The notes below the pieces were generated by a model. That model was not told the DNA's origin. It searched no databases and saw only the letters and a list, made by a program, of their open reading frames with translations. Both the position numbers and the translations under genes were made by a program. Positions 52,087 to 61,243 of a stretch of DNA of 64,000 nt are shown in pieces. The DNA is from Parapristionchus giblindavisi (lineage: Eukaryota > Nematoda > Chromadorea > Rhabditida > Diplogasteridae). The stretch's first letter is position 1, and each line of letters begins with the position of its first letter. The DNA lies in the NCBI GenBank assembly GCA_943737045.1, contig CALSFV010000210.1:1737001-1801000 (forward strand), written 5' to 3'.

Positions 52087-52659
52087 CTTGTCCTGTTAAC
52101 ATCATACAGAAATAAAAATATAAACATCTTGACCAAAATATAAACGAGGAAAAGTAGAAAAAACGGCGTTTGGTATTATGGTTCATTCAGTAGGAACACA
52201 ATTGGTTACGGTTTATTGGTCGCAGTGACGTTGTTCTCTTCATCGTTTCCCAATCATATTCAGATGTGTGATTTCAGATGTGACCTGACTCTCGACACTA
52301 GTGACTATATTTGCGAATGCGACGATGGATGGAGTGGACCGAATTGCAAAGGTTGGTCTTTGATCTTTGATCTTTGAACGTCTTCTGTTTAATGAGTCGC
52401 AATAGTTACTGTTTGCAGTCTATGATCTTTGATCTTTAAAATCGACAATTTTCAGCACCTTCAAAAGGAACCATGGATGAGACAACCAATGTCAATTTCC
52501 GTATCAAGCACAACAGGAAATTTGGAAAAATTGTTGATTTTATCAGGAAAAAAGAACGATCACTTCTAAACCGGTGAAATACTGAGCAAGCCAATGACAA
52601 AGATCTTACTCTTTGCGTAGTTGATGAGTATTCCGTATTTAGCGAACTATAGCAGAGAT

Positions 52660-52868
52660 AGATGGGAGATGGGAGATGGTGGGAGATGGGAGATGGGAGA
52701 TGGTGGGAGATGGGAGATCGAGGGAGATGGGAGATCGTGGGAGATGGGAGATGGTGGGAGACCCATCTACCATCTTCTCCCATCTAACATCTTCTCCCAT
52801 CTCCCATCTTCTCCCATCTAACATCTTCTCCCATCTACCATCTTCTCCCATCTACCATCTTCTCCCAT
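52660..52868. repeat. Palindromic minisatellite
   Basis: GGGAGATGGGAGATGGT units to about 52761 are followed by complementary CTTCTCCCATCTAACAT units. The whole array folds into one hairpin that touches the start of the right palindrome arm. Confidence 0.85.
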
Positions 52869-54675
52869 CTAACATCTGAATGCCACCGACTCATCCCATC
52901 TGAGCATTAATGCCTGGCATGATAAAGAAATTGAATAGAAATTGAATTTCTATTGTCGTACCCCAATCATGTCAAGCCCAACCGCTATCTGATAGAATCA
53001 AACAAATTCTTCAGAGGGAGTACATTAGTAAAACATATTTTTTGAGAAACAAACTCGAGGTCGCTGAACACGAAGGTACACTTTTAGGAGCTGTAATATA
53101 CTGTTTTTTTAAAGAAAAATATGGCCTTTTCAATTTTCTATTTTTTTCTATTTTATTTCTATATTCAATTATTTTTTCGAAACTATAATTTACATGTTTG
53201 CATATTTGTGACCAATAACAGTAAAGGTAAATATTAATTTATTGTTATGACATGAAATTTGTTTATGTCTACACAGAGAGAAGGCGTGCCGGTAACAAAC
53301 ACGATGGTCATTCTGTTTTATATGTATCGGATACCTGCTTGGTTTAGTGGTCTTGATGCATCGGATACCTGCTTGGTTTAGTGGTCCTCTTCCTGAACAA
53401 AGCTTATTCGAGCAATTGTCGTTGCGAGACTACACCAATCGAATATATCTGAATTTTAAAAAAATACAAAAAAAGTACAAAAAATGCAAAATTCCAAAAA
53501 TGCTGAAGAGAATCAGCAGCCAAAAGTTGGCATTTATCAATTTTGTATCTCTACAGTAGAGTTGGCTATTCGGGATGCGGGAATGGCCCGCATGCCATTA
53601 CGGGCCCGCATAGAGGCCACGCCCCTTTCTCATCGCCTCCGCCTCCCGTTCAAAACCGTCGCGTGTACCCCGCGCACATATATTGCGGGCCCGCAATCGC
53701 GCACCCTCGCCTCCCTCTGAGGATGCGGGCCCGCAATGATTTTACGAGCCATTGCGGGCCCGCAACTCCCGAAAGCCAACTCTACTCACAGTATTCTGGT
53801 CCAAGCCATTTTTCTTCCAAAGCAAGACAAAGGAGAGACCATTGTATTCGAGAGAGTTTGTATGTTGAGCGGTCGTTCTTGCTTTGAAAGTCATGAGAAC
53901 GCTGTGTACTACACTACTTGCCAAAAGGTTATTGACGTTTGTTTTTTTGGGCATAACTTTGGCAAGTTAACGAATAGTTCTGAAATTTTTATTGACCATA
54001 AATGGTTATGCCCAATAAAACAAGAGTCAATAGCCTTTTGACCAGTACTGTAGAGATACAAAATTGAGAAATGACAACTTCTGGCTGCTTATTCTGAGTA
54101 AGTCGACCATATATGCTATTTCGATCACCACTCTTATTGTAAGTTATCTACTTTTTCTGCATACTTCTTTCATTCCCTAGTTAGCACCTCTCTAGCATTT
54201 TCTTTATTTATACGTTTATACATTATAGAAGTATGTTTCATGATCTTCATAATTGAATTAAACGTCATTTTTTTATCAATTCTGGAAAGATATCGTCAAC
54301 ACGAAAAAAAATGTTTCAATTCTGACAAAATTTGACAAAAGTTCACAAGATTTTTTTGTTAGCCTAAGCACGGCTCGAAAACAAAATATTTTTTTGCCTG
54401 TGTTATATCAGTGTAATGTACTTAGCCTAACAACAAAACTTGTGATGTTTTGCCCTTGAGGTCCCGCAATGCCTAACGCGGGAGAGTCAAATCCCACAAC
54501 CCCCGAATAGCCAACTTTGCAGTGTAGTATGTGAAAGATTCTACGTTAAGGATGGAGAGTTTTTTCGCAATAAAACTGTTCGGATAGAATGATATAGATT
54601 CATCGCACGAATCGAAAGACATATCTGATATTGATTCCCGATATGTTTAAAGTTCACTATGCGCGTTTAGTTCCA

Positions 54676-55032
54676 TTATGGCGCACTAAAAAATAGTTTA
54701 AAACGGAAAATGGCGACTTTCCAGGGTCTAAAAAAGTATACTGGAAAACCGAAAATTTGAATTCGCGGGCGCAAAAAAAGATGCGGCAATTCAAATTCTG
54801 ACCTTCTAAATGCGATTTTCTGCGGTTTTAAGAAGGATGTTAAGTAGGAATTCAAGTTCCAATACTTCTAAAGGCGGAAAAATGAAATTTGGGCTCAGAA
54901 TTTGAATTGCCGCTCCTTTTTCGCGCCCGCGAATTCAAATTTCGAGTTTCCATTTTCGGTTTTCCAGTGTACATTTTTAGACCCTGGAAAGTCGCCATTT
55001 TCCGTTTTCCACTATTTTTTAGTGCGCCATAA
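54676..55032. mobile_element. Family 4 fold-back element (right arm)
   Basis: Counterpart of 49811-50166, with the same GCGCACTAAAAAATAG ends. Confidence 0.75.
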
Positions 55033-55246
55033 GGTACAACTTTCAAGGAATGTAGAGAGTGCCCATCCAATTTGCATACTTTCCTCTCTCATTTCCTCAT
55101 TATCCCTTACGTTAACTACCATATAATATAAACAATAGCCGACATGATTATCGTGGCGGGAGTCAGTCATGTCAACACAAGGGTCTCCTTCTTAATTAAA
55201 TTTTCAAAATTTTTTATTTATAAAAAATATAAATTTCGAAAATTAC

Positions 55247-56191
55247 CGCCGCTCCGAAATCGGTCAACTGTCTCAGGAAGTTGCATAGATCACGCTGAAA
55301 AATAATATTTATCAAATTTATGAAAATTAGTATTACATGCTCTCTATTATTGTTTCAATTTTTATCCACCTCGACATACTTAAAGATGGAGGCCCTCGAA
55401 TGTCTATGCAAATACGTAACATCGTTTGTGCAAGAGATTAGTGATATGCAAGAAATTAGCGTGGCTAGGCATCTATCCCTTGGTGTAGTGGTAAATGCGC
55501 TGTCTAGTTAGCGTTACGTCGCGGGTTCGAAACCTATTGCCGAACTTTCTTATTTTCAAAATTTCGCGCCTTTGCCTGTACATCAAGCATGGATTCATTT
55601 ATGATTCTAGCGATCAATGAGCTGAATTAGCATAAAATAATCTATGAACGGTATGCAGAACCACTTTGGCTATATTTCTGTCTTCATAGTTTGTTCACGA
55701 AAATATTCCCCGGACTCCACCTTTAATCATAGAAGTGCGCAGTCGGTTTGTATGGATCGTATTCAATCTTAGTGTATGCATATATCGGTTGATTATAGCT
55801 GACCTGTGTAATCAATCGATAATCTTTATTGTAATTTGCATATTATTTGTGCTTTCATCTTTGCTACCTATATCGTAGCATCGTATAAACACGTACTCCA
55901 CTACCTATCCAAATAATCTATCAGCAATTATACTTTACTTTTGCACCGCATAAAGTATATGTATATAAGTTAATCAATGCGTCCCCAAATTTCAATAAAT
56001 CAACCCAAACCTTCTGCATTCGCATGGTCTCAGAGAGAATTGCGTGTATGTACAACCGTTTGATATAATGGATTTTGTGTGAGCTGAAAATAATCGATAA
56101 TGATGATTATTGATTGTTCGATTGCGAATCTCACTTGGAAAAGTAGATCGAGGGAAAGAATCCGGTCTGTTCGTCATAGAGCCAACGAAGT
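55247..56191 (-). pseudogene. Hyaluronidase-family (GH56) exons b-d, inverted copy 2
   Basis: Minus-strand exons 56135-56191, 56011-56083 and 55247-55294 are the counterparts of exons b, c and d in the left arm. All acceptors and donors are intact here: TTGCAG before b, GTGAGA after b, TTTCAG before c, and a GTAATT donor after d. Exon d reads RDLCNFLRQLTDFGAA. No first exons and no EGF exon follow in this orientation, so it is a fragment. It is better preserved than copy 1. The intron between c and d holds the 349-base TTAA insertion. Confidence 0.72.
55384..55732. mobile_element. 349-base TTAA-flanked element with tRNA-like core
   Basis: TTAA at 55380-55383 and 55733-55736 flank inverted ends AGATGGAGGCCCTCGAA and TTCCCCGGACTCCACCT. 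The left arm keeps the empty site CTTAATCATAG on the complementary strand. Inside, 55465-55545 resembles a tRNA: TGGTGTAGTGGTAAATGC is A box-like and GGTTCGAAACC matches the B box. Confidence 0.75.
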
Positions 56192-56690
56192 CTGCAATAA
56201 GTCCCTAATGTGTCTAACTCTACCGTAACCCGGATATTCTCGAATAATTACTGTATTTCGCTCTGTTCTCGCTGTGGAAACGAGAAAGGCGGAGCATCTT
56301 GTTCGTAAAAGGATTTGGAGCACTATGATTTGTACTCTCGATCTCAATGTCAATTTCTCCGGCAAACAGCGAATGCAACACGAAGAGTATCATTTTACTT
56401 TGTTACCCTAGCTCTAACCCGTGACGAAGAAGCACTTTTAGATGTAAAACATATCGATGTCTACACTATTTTATTTTATTTTATTTATATACGACGATAA
56501 AATATGATAAACCGCCGGACCTATCATTTGCCTGAAGGCGGTCCCCTTTCAACAGTAAGCGTCGCCATTTCTGCCTGCAAAAGTGTCCATGATTTCTGAG
56601 ATTTCTTTAACTTTTCACAAGCAATAAACTATTTATAGATATATTTAGTCAAATCAAACGACTGAATGAACAACACTGCACACTCATTTG

Positions 56691-56817
56691 TAAGGGCAGA
56701 CCACGAGCTAATTTTAAACGCTCCAATCTGGTTATACTCTCTCGCTTGCGTTGTATACGAGAGAACGTTGCCGGATCGGAGAGTAAAATTAGCTCCGGTG
56801 TGCTAAAGACAACACAC
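56691..56817. mobile_element. Hairpin MITE, family 1 (copy 1p)
   Basis: Counterpart of copy 1o at the outer edge of the right palindrome arm. Confidence 0.75.
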
Positions 56818-57089
56818 CCCCTTGTCGACCATTCATTTAAAGACAGTCAAAAAATTGCATAGATATGCAAATTTCGAAAATCAAAATTTTAAAATGTTGT
56901 TTTCGCACTCAGTTAGACCAGTCTAACAACTATCAATGAAATCGGAGGACAAAATGTTTTTGATGTCGAAAAAGGTTTTAATTTTCATACACTTTTACAG
57001 GGGATCCGTGTTAAAGCGATCCGTGTCGGATCGATTCAAACCTTCGCCACAGTCTGCAAGAGGGTGTGTTGTCTTTAGTACATCGGAGC

Positions 57090-57380
57090 TCTCGACACTA
57101 GTGACTATGTTTGCGAGTGCAACGATGGATGGAGTGGACCGAGTTGCAAAGGTTGATCTTTCATCTTTGATCTTTGATCTTTGAACGTCTTCGATAACTG
57201 TCTAATGAGTCACAATAGTTGCTCTTACCCTCTGTGATCTTTGATCTTTAAAAGCGAAAATTTTCAGCCTCTTCAAATGGAACCATAGATGAGACAACCA
57301 ATGCCAATTTCCGTATCAAACACAACAGAAAATTTGGAAAAATTGTTGATTTTATTAGGAAAAAGAACGATCACTTCTAA
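57090..57380 (+). pseudogene. GH56 C-terminal EGF-like and last exons, second direct copy
   Basis: 57090-57151 reads LDTSDYVCECNDGWSGPSC and 57268-57380 ends FIRKKNDHF then TAA. The two blocks match 52287-52351 and 52456-52577. Homology starts abruptly at CTCTCGACAC, directly joined to CATCGGAGCT from the arm-edge sequence, so the first EGF cysteines are lost at a rearrangement breakpoint. The last exon keeps the ancestral frame that copy 1 lost by a one-base insertion. Confidence 0.75.
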
Positions 57381-57485
57381 AAAAATATGTAAAATCCAGA
57401 TCAAGCCAACGACAAAGATCTTGCTCTTTTCGTAGTTGAGTATACGAATTTAGCGAACCATAGCAAAACGAACTGCAAATATTAA

Positions 57486-57598
57486 AGGGACACCCCAAGC
57501 TAATTTCAATCTCCCGAATGGTAATTCTCTCTCGTAGACAAAGAAAGCGAGAGAGTATGACCAGAGCGGAGAGTTTAAAATTAGCTTGGGGCGTCGCT
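57486..57598. mobile_element. Hairpin MITE, family 1 (copy 1q), TTAA-flanked
   Basis: TTAA at 57482-57485, then AGGGACACCCCAAGCTAATT, and the complementary right arm ending GGGCGTCGCT before TTAA. Confidence 0.8.
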
Positions 57599-57604
57599 TT
57601 AAAG

Positions 57605-58797
57605 ACATAAATATTCCATAATTGTATTTTATCCCTGCCAAAACATGTACTAATTTGTGAACTTCGGTCATTCATTGTATGTAAAGTAAAGACATAGATT
57701 ATGAATTGATTAATAAAACCAATCAATAATTGTGTTTATATATTCATTACAATTTTTTAAATCATATGAGCAAACAATGTGTTAATTGGAATATACTATG
57801 CTTGGATCTGGAATATTAATCTCGGAAAATAAACATCAATAATCCTTGAAAAGACTTATAGTGAGTTCGATTAAGGGGCTGAAAACTTTGTCAACGGCCT
57901 CTTCAACGTCAGACGCCAAGACGAATCGGTGAGATGTGGTGGGGGGGGGGGGGGTGGAGGAAGAGGCAGCAGGAATGTTACCAATTCAGAACGTTTCATG
58001 AGTGAATATGTGCCTCAGGGACAATCACATTATATGGTATATTTTTTTACATGATTATGAAAGACTCTATTATTTCGACTGTCTCGCCCATGCGTGATCA
58101 TGTGATAAAATAGAAATAGAAATAAATATAATCATGTCTTCGTTCTTTAATCAATTATTGATCTATTGATTTGTTTTATTCATTCAAGTGATTAAATATT
58201 GAAAATCTTTAAAAAAGTTAGTTCACGATCATTCTCTGTCGCCCACTAGACGTTAGCGTAGGGGGAGCGGAAATAGGTCAAGAAAAAAATAGCAAAAATA
58301 GTTGGACTAAGTTTTGAATGCTGGTCTTTTGCTAATCCTCTCCTGAGAATCGAACTTTATTGCCGACCAACCGGCTGGTTTGACTGTCCGAGCTCTTATC
58401 CACTAGACCATGGGTCCCTATTAGAATGCATGTCAAACGATATACATATACTCTGACTCTCCCGTACTTAAATACTCCTTTATATAACGATTCCGACTCC
58501 GCCCATTTAACCGCGCGGGCTTGGACACTGATTACAAGCATTAACACACCCCGAATATCTTTATTGTTTCTGAAAACGGAATCCAGCAAGCGCTTCTGGA
58601 CGGTCCAGGAGATGGCTTGTGTAGCTGCTTACATCTTCACTCGATCACTGAGAAGTTCATGATGGGGCGATGACCTTCCGATCATCCCCAGCAACGACGA
58701 CCAATCGCAGAATCGACATGAACAACGATAGATTACAATTGATTCAACAAAGCTACGCTAAGGCAACTCGCCACTGTTTACAGTATCACAAGGTTTA
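57605..58797. other. Non-coding region with a poly-G run and a tRNA-like segment
   Basis: No coding exon that I can support. A run of 14 G lies at 57941-57954. On the minus strand 58418-58335 carries TGGTCTAGTGGATAAGAGC (A box-like) and AGTTCGATTCT (B box-like), but the arms do not close into a cloverleaf, so it is a tRNA-derived repeat or a tRNA relic. Confidence 0.45.
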
Positions 58798-58893
58798 TGC
58801 GGTGTTACATTTTCAAAACGTCCACGTGCGTTTTTCAGTTAGTGGACTTGGACGCACTTGGACGTGCGCATGTTTTCAAAATGTAACACCGCC
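58798..58893. repeat. 96-base hairpin
   Basis: GCGGTGTTACATTTTCAAAA and the inverted TTTTCAAAATGTAACACCGC enclose two inverted CACGTGCG/CGTCCACG blocks. A related single arm lies at 25523-25556. Confidence 0.75.
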
Positions 58894-58973
58894 TTAGAGT
58901 ATCACTTTTCGTTGCTTTTGAACATTGCACAAGAGGGCGTATGCGTGAACGGTGGAAAACCGTTATGCGGTGT

Positions 58974-59192
58974 TAAAATCTTGGAAAAGTAGATTGAAAA
59001 GTGAAAAGTAGTATTAATTTTGTGATTGTAAAAGTAGTTGAAAACTAGTAATCCAACACGAAAAGGGTTCTAATTGTAAGTTTTTTTTTAATTGCGAAGT
59101 TATGCTACTTTCCCAACTTCTTTTACAATCACAAAATTAACACTACTTTTCACTTTACCATCTACTTTTCCAAGATTTTAACACCACATTAG
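58974..59192. mobile_element. TIR element (about 219 bases)
   Basis: TGCGGTGTTAAAATCTTGGA and the inverted end TCCAAGATTTTAACACCACA, with arms of about 80 bases carrying AAAGTAGATTGAAAAGTGAA. The outer GCGGTGTTA resembles that of the neighbouring 58798-58893 hairpin. Confidence 0.75.
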
Positions 59193-59561
59193 ACAAACAT
59201 GACGTCGCAAGCATAGACGGAGTCGTTTGACGACGATCCTCCGCATACGCTTGTGACGTCACGATTGTCGACAAACGGTTTGTCGACAATCTTTCATGGA
59301 TACGGCCTAATATTAGAAAAGATACCCATTCTTCCGCTAGCGACATCGCTCACTATGAATCACAAAGATGACTAAATAATGATTGGTCGATGTCGTTATC
59401 ATAGGAAGGACCGAAAGCAAAGAAAATTGATGTTAAGAACCCGTGAAACGATAAGAAAAAGTGGCGAGAGTGTGTAGAACGAGGAGTGTTCTCTGTTTTT
59501 TTCTCTCCATATTTTTATGACTTTTGAATCGAGTTTAAGATTAGCCAAGGTAGACTCGTAC

Positions 59562-59696
59562 CTCCGAGAGCTACAATGGTTCGTAGATTTCCCGACGACG
59601 TCATCTCCACGTTTGTCAGTCGAAGGCGACTGTCATCTCGTCGCACATCATGGACACGACCTGTGACGATAACGACGGTCACGTGACCAAGGCGCT
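59562..59696 (-). CDS. Isolated coding exon, weakly Sm-like
   Basis: A TTTCAG acceptor and a GTACGA donor bound 135 bases open in one frame with phase 1 in and out, reading RLGHVTVVIVTGRVHDVRRD then DSRLRLTNVE. The spacing of VTV...G.V..V..D...L.L.NVE recalls Sm motif 1 of Sm/LSm RNA-binding proteins, but the match is loose. No neighbouring exon could be found with confidence. Confidence 0.35.
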
Positions 59697-59754
59697 CTGA
59701 AATGGATTTGACATTATCTAAAGTAGTAGTCAATAGTAAAAGTAATAGTTAAGT

Positions 59755-59877
59755 AGCCGTATGCAAGAACCGTTTGCCAGGAAAATGTGACGTCATAAGC
59801 GTAGGCGGAGGCGTTTTCCAAACAGCCTCCGCCTACACTAATGACGACACACTTACCTGGAAAACGGTTCTTGCAGT
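59755..59877. mobile_element. Hairpin MITE, family 3 (second copy)
   Basis: GCCGTATGCAAGAACCGTTT at the left with ACGTCATAAGCGTAGGCGGA. The right arm is complementary and ends AAAACGGTTCTTGCA. Confidence 0.7.
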
Positions 59878-59989
59878 TTAGAATATTAGACATGTGAGAG
59901 AGAATTATAAACGGGGAATATGGGATGAACAAAATAAGAATAATAACAGGCAACAACAGATCCATGATCACGAGCTCTCGTATTTCTAA

Positions 59990-60156
59990 GCTTAAAGTCT
60001 GCTATGTCACAGAATTGGCTTTAAGTCTACTTCAAGTGTAAGAACATTTGACGAAATGCATTACCGTATACCACACCACTTTAAGTAGACTTACGTTTTA
60101 CTTGAAGTAGACTTACAAGAATACTTCAAGAGCAAACTTTAAGTTGACTTTAAGTT
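59990..60156. repeat. TTTAAGT/AGACTT repeat patch
   Basis: Several direct and inverted copies of CTTTAAGTCTACTTCAAGT and its relatives over about 165 bases. No known class. Confidence 0.5.
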
Positions 60157-61243
60157 TCGAAATACCAGAGCGAGAGAGACATAAAGAAGAAGAGAGACGA
60201 TAAGGAAAACGGCGGAAAAATCACGGTGAGTGACACAAAGAGGAAGAGAGGAATGAGAGATGTAGTGAGAACATGGCAAGATCATTGCCAGAGGGAATTG
60301 GAGAGAGAGAAGTAGAGATAGATGGAAAGATGGATGAATAGGGAAGGGAAGGAAGAGGGAGAAGAATAGCAAGAGTCTGAACTATAATGATTAAAAGGCG
60401 TTCTCGCAAAGATGGCAAGCAAAGTGGCACAATTGGTGAAAATCGTTTCTTAAAATATTAGAAAAATAAGAAAATAGATGTAGCGAAAACTAGTTAAAAT
60501 TCAAATAGAAAGGCAAACAACCTGGAATGGATACTCAATCAATATTATCGACGATCATTGGCGACAACATTTCTCTTCACTATCTCGCTTTTCCACACTC
60601 TCACTCCGTCTGCTCTCTCATACGTTAACACGCTATTCCAAAACACGTGGTGAAGGCAAAGATCAAATATCACTTTTAAAAAGGAAACGAACAGTGTCGA
60701 GCGGCAAAACTAACAAAGACTGCAAATTAAAACACGCTCTCTGTAAGGGCGGAGGGGGGGGAGGGCACAAAGTTTCAAAATCATCCGAGACCGTTCATAG
60801 TTGGTGGTTAGAGTCCCTAGGGGTGGGACACATTTAAAAATGAAGAAGATAAAACATGTTAGAAATAACCATAAGCAAATTGGACTGCAAGAGATGGTAG
60901 ACTAGACAACAACAACGAAATTATGTGCGAAATTTATAAAGTTGGGATATCGAATAAACAAAATAGGGATGGAATGAGGAAAGAGGAGAGGAAGAGGGAC
61001 AGACATAGAAGATCTAGTCGAAAACCCAGGGGAAGAGACAGAGAAGTTGGGGAATCAATCACCAGTGAGTCAACAACACTATTGATGGCAGATCAGAGAC
61101 GAGGACATGTGTTTCCCTTCTCTGCACTCTCTCGCTTTCCCACACTCTCTCTCTCACTCTGTCTGTACTCTCTCACAGTTGGACACTCTCCGCTATGATC
61201 AAAGAACGATCACATAAGAGCCAGGGAAGGAATCAATACTCGA
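60157..61243. other. GA/CT-rich non-coding region before the LTR element
   Basis: Purine-rich and pyrimidine-rich blocks. Two related CT-rich segments (TCCACACTCTCACTCCGTCT near 60592 and CCCACACTCTCTCTCTCACT near 61140) suggest a duplicated repeat. Open frames across it are low complexity and unconvincing. Confidence 0.4.

Larger units (their letters stand above)
48993..52577 (+). pseudogene. Hyaluronidase-family (GH56) gene remnant, copy 1
   Basis: Exon b (48993-49049) encodes LRWLYDEQTGFFPSIYFS, exon c (49101-49173) SHKIHYIKRLYIHAILSETR, and exon d (49547-49594) RYLCNFLRQLTDFGAA. An EGF-like exon e (about 52264-52351) has CECDDGWSGPNC. Exon f (52456-52577) ends with TGA. The order fits GH56: FPSIY strand, the NxxxYVxxR-like helix, the GAAG strand and a C-terminal EGF module. 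The b/c junction is in phase. Exon b has TTGCAA where the right-arm copy has an intact TTGCAG acceptor. Exon d has GGGAAT where that copy has a GTAATT donor. Exon f has one extra A relative to the 57268 copy, which changes its end. No catalytic exon is present, so it cannot encode an active enzyme here. Confidence 0.7.
51986..52875. other. Spacer at the centre of the 8.4 kb palindrome
   Basis: About 890 bases unique to the centre. It contains 28 consecutive G (52059-52086), the EGF-like and last exons of GH56 copy 1 (52264-52577), heptamer tracts and a palindromic minisatellite (52660-52868). Confidence 0.85.
52876..56817 (-). repeat. Right arm of the 8.4 kb palindrome
   Basis: Reverse complement of 48385-51985, about 340 bases longer, mainly because of a TTAA-flanked insertion at 55384-55732 that the left arm lacks. 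Confidence 0.9.

Noticed and set aside
50973..53887. Identical 114-residue frames in both palindrome arms
   Set aside because: They lie inside the GCGGGCCCGC-rich TIR element and mini-mariner. Repetition comes from the palindrome, with no domain seen.
58335..58418. A functional tRNA gene on the minus strand
   Set aside because: A and B box-like motifs are present, but the acceptor and other stems do not pair, so only a tRNA-derived relic is claimed.
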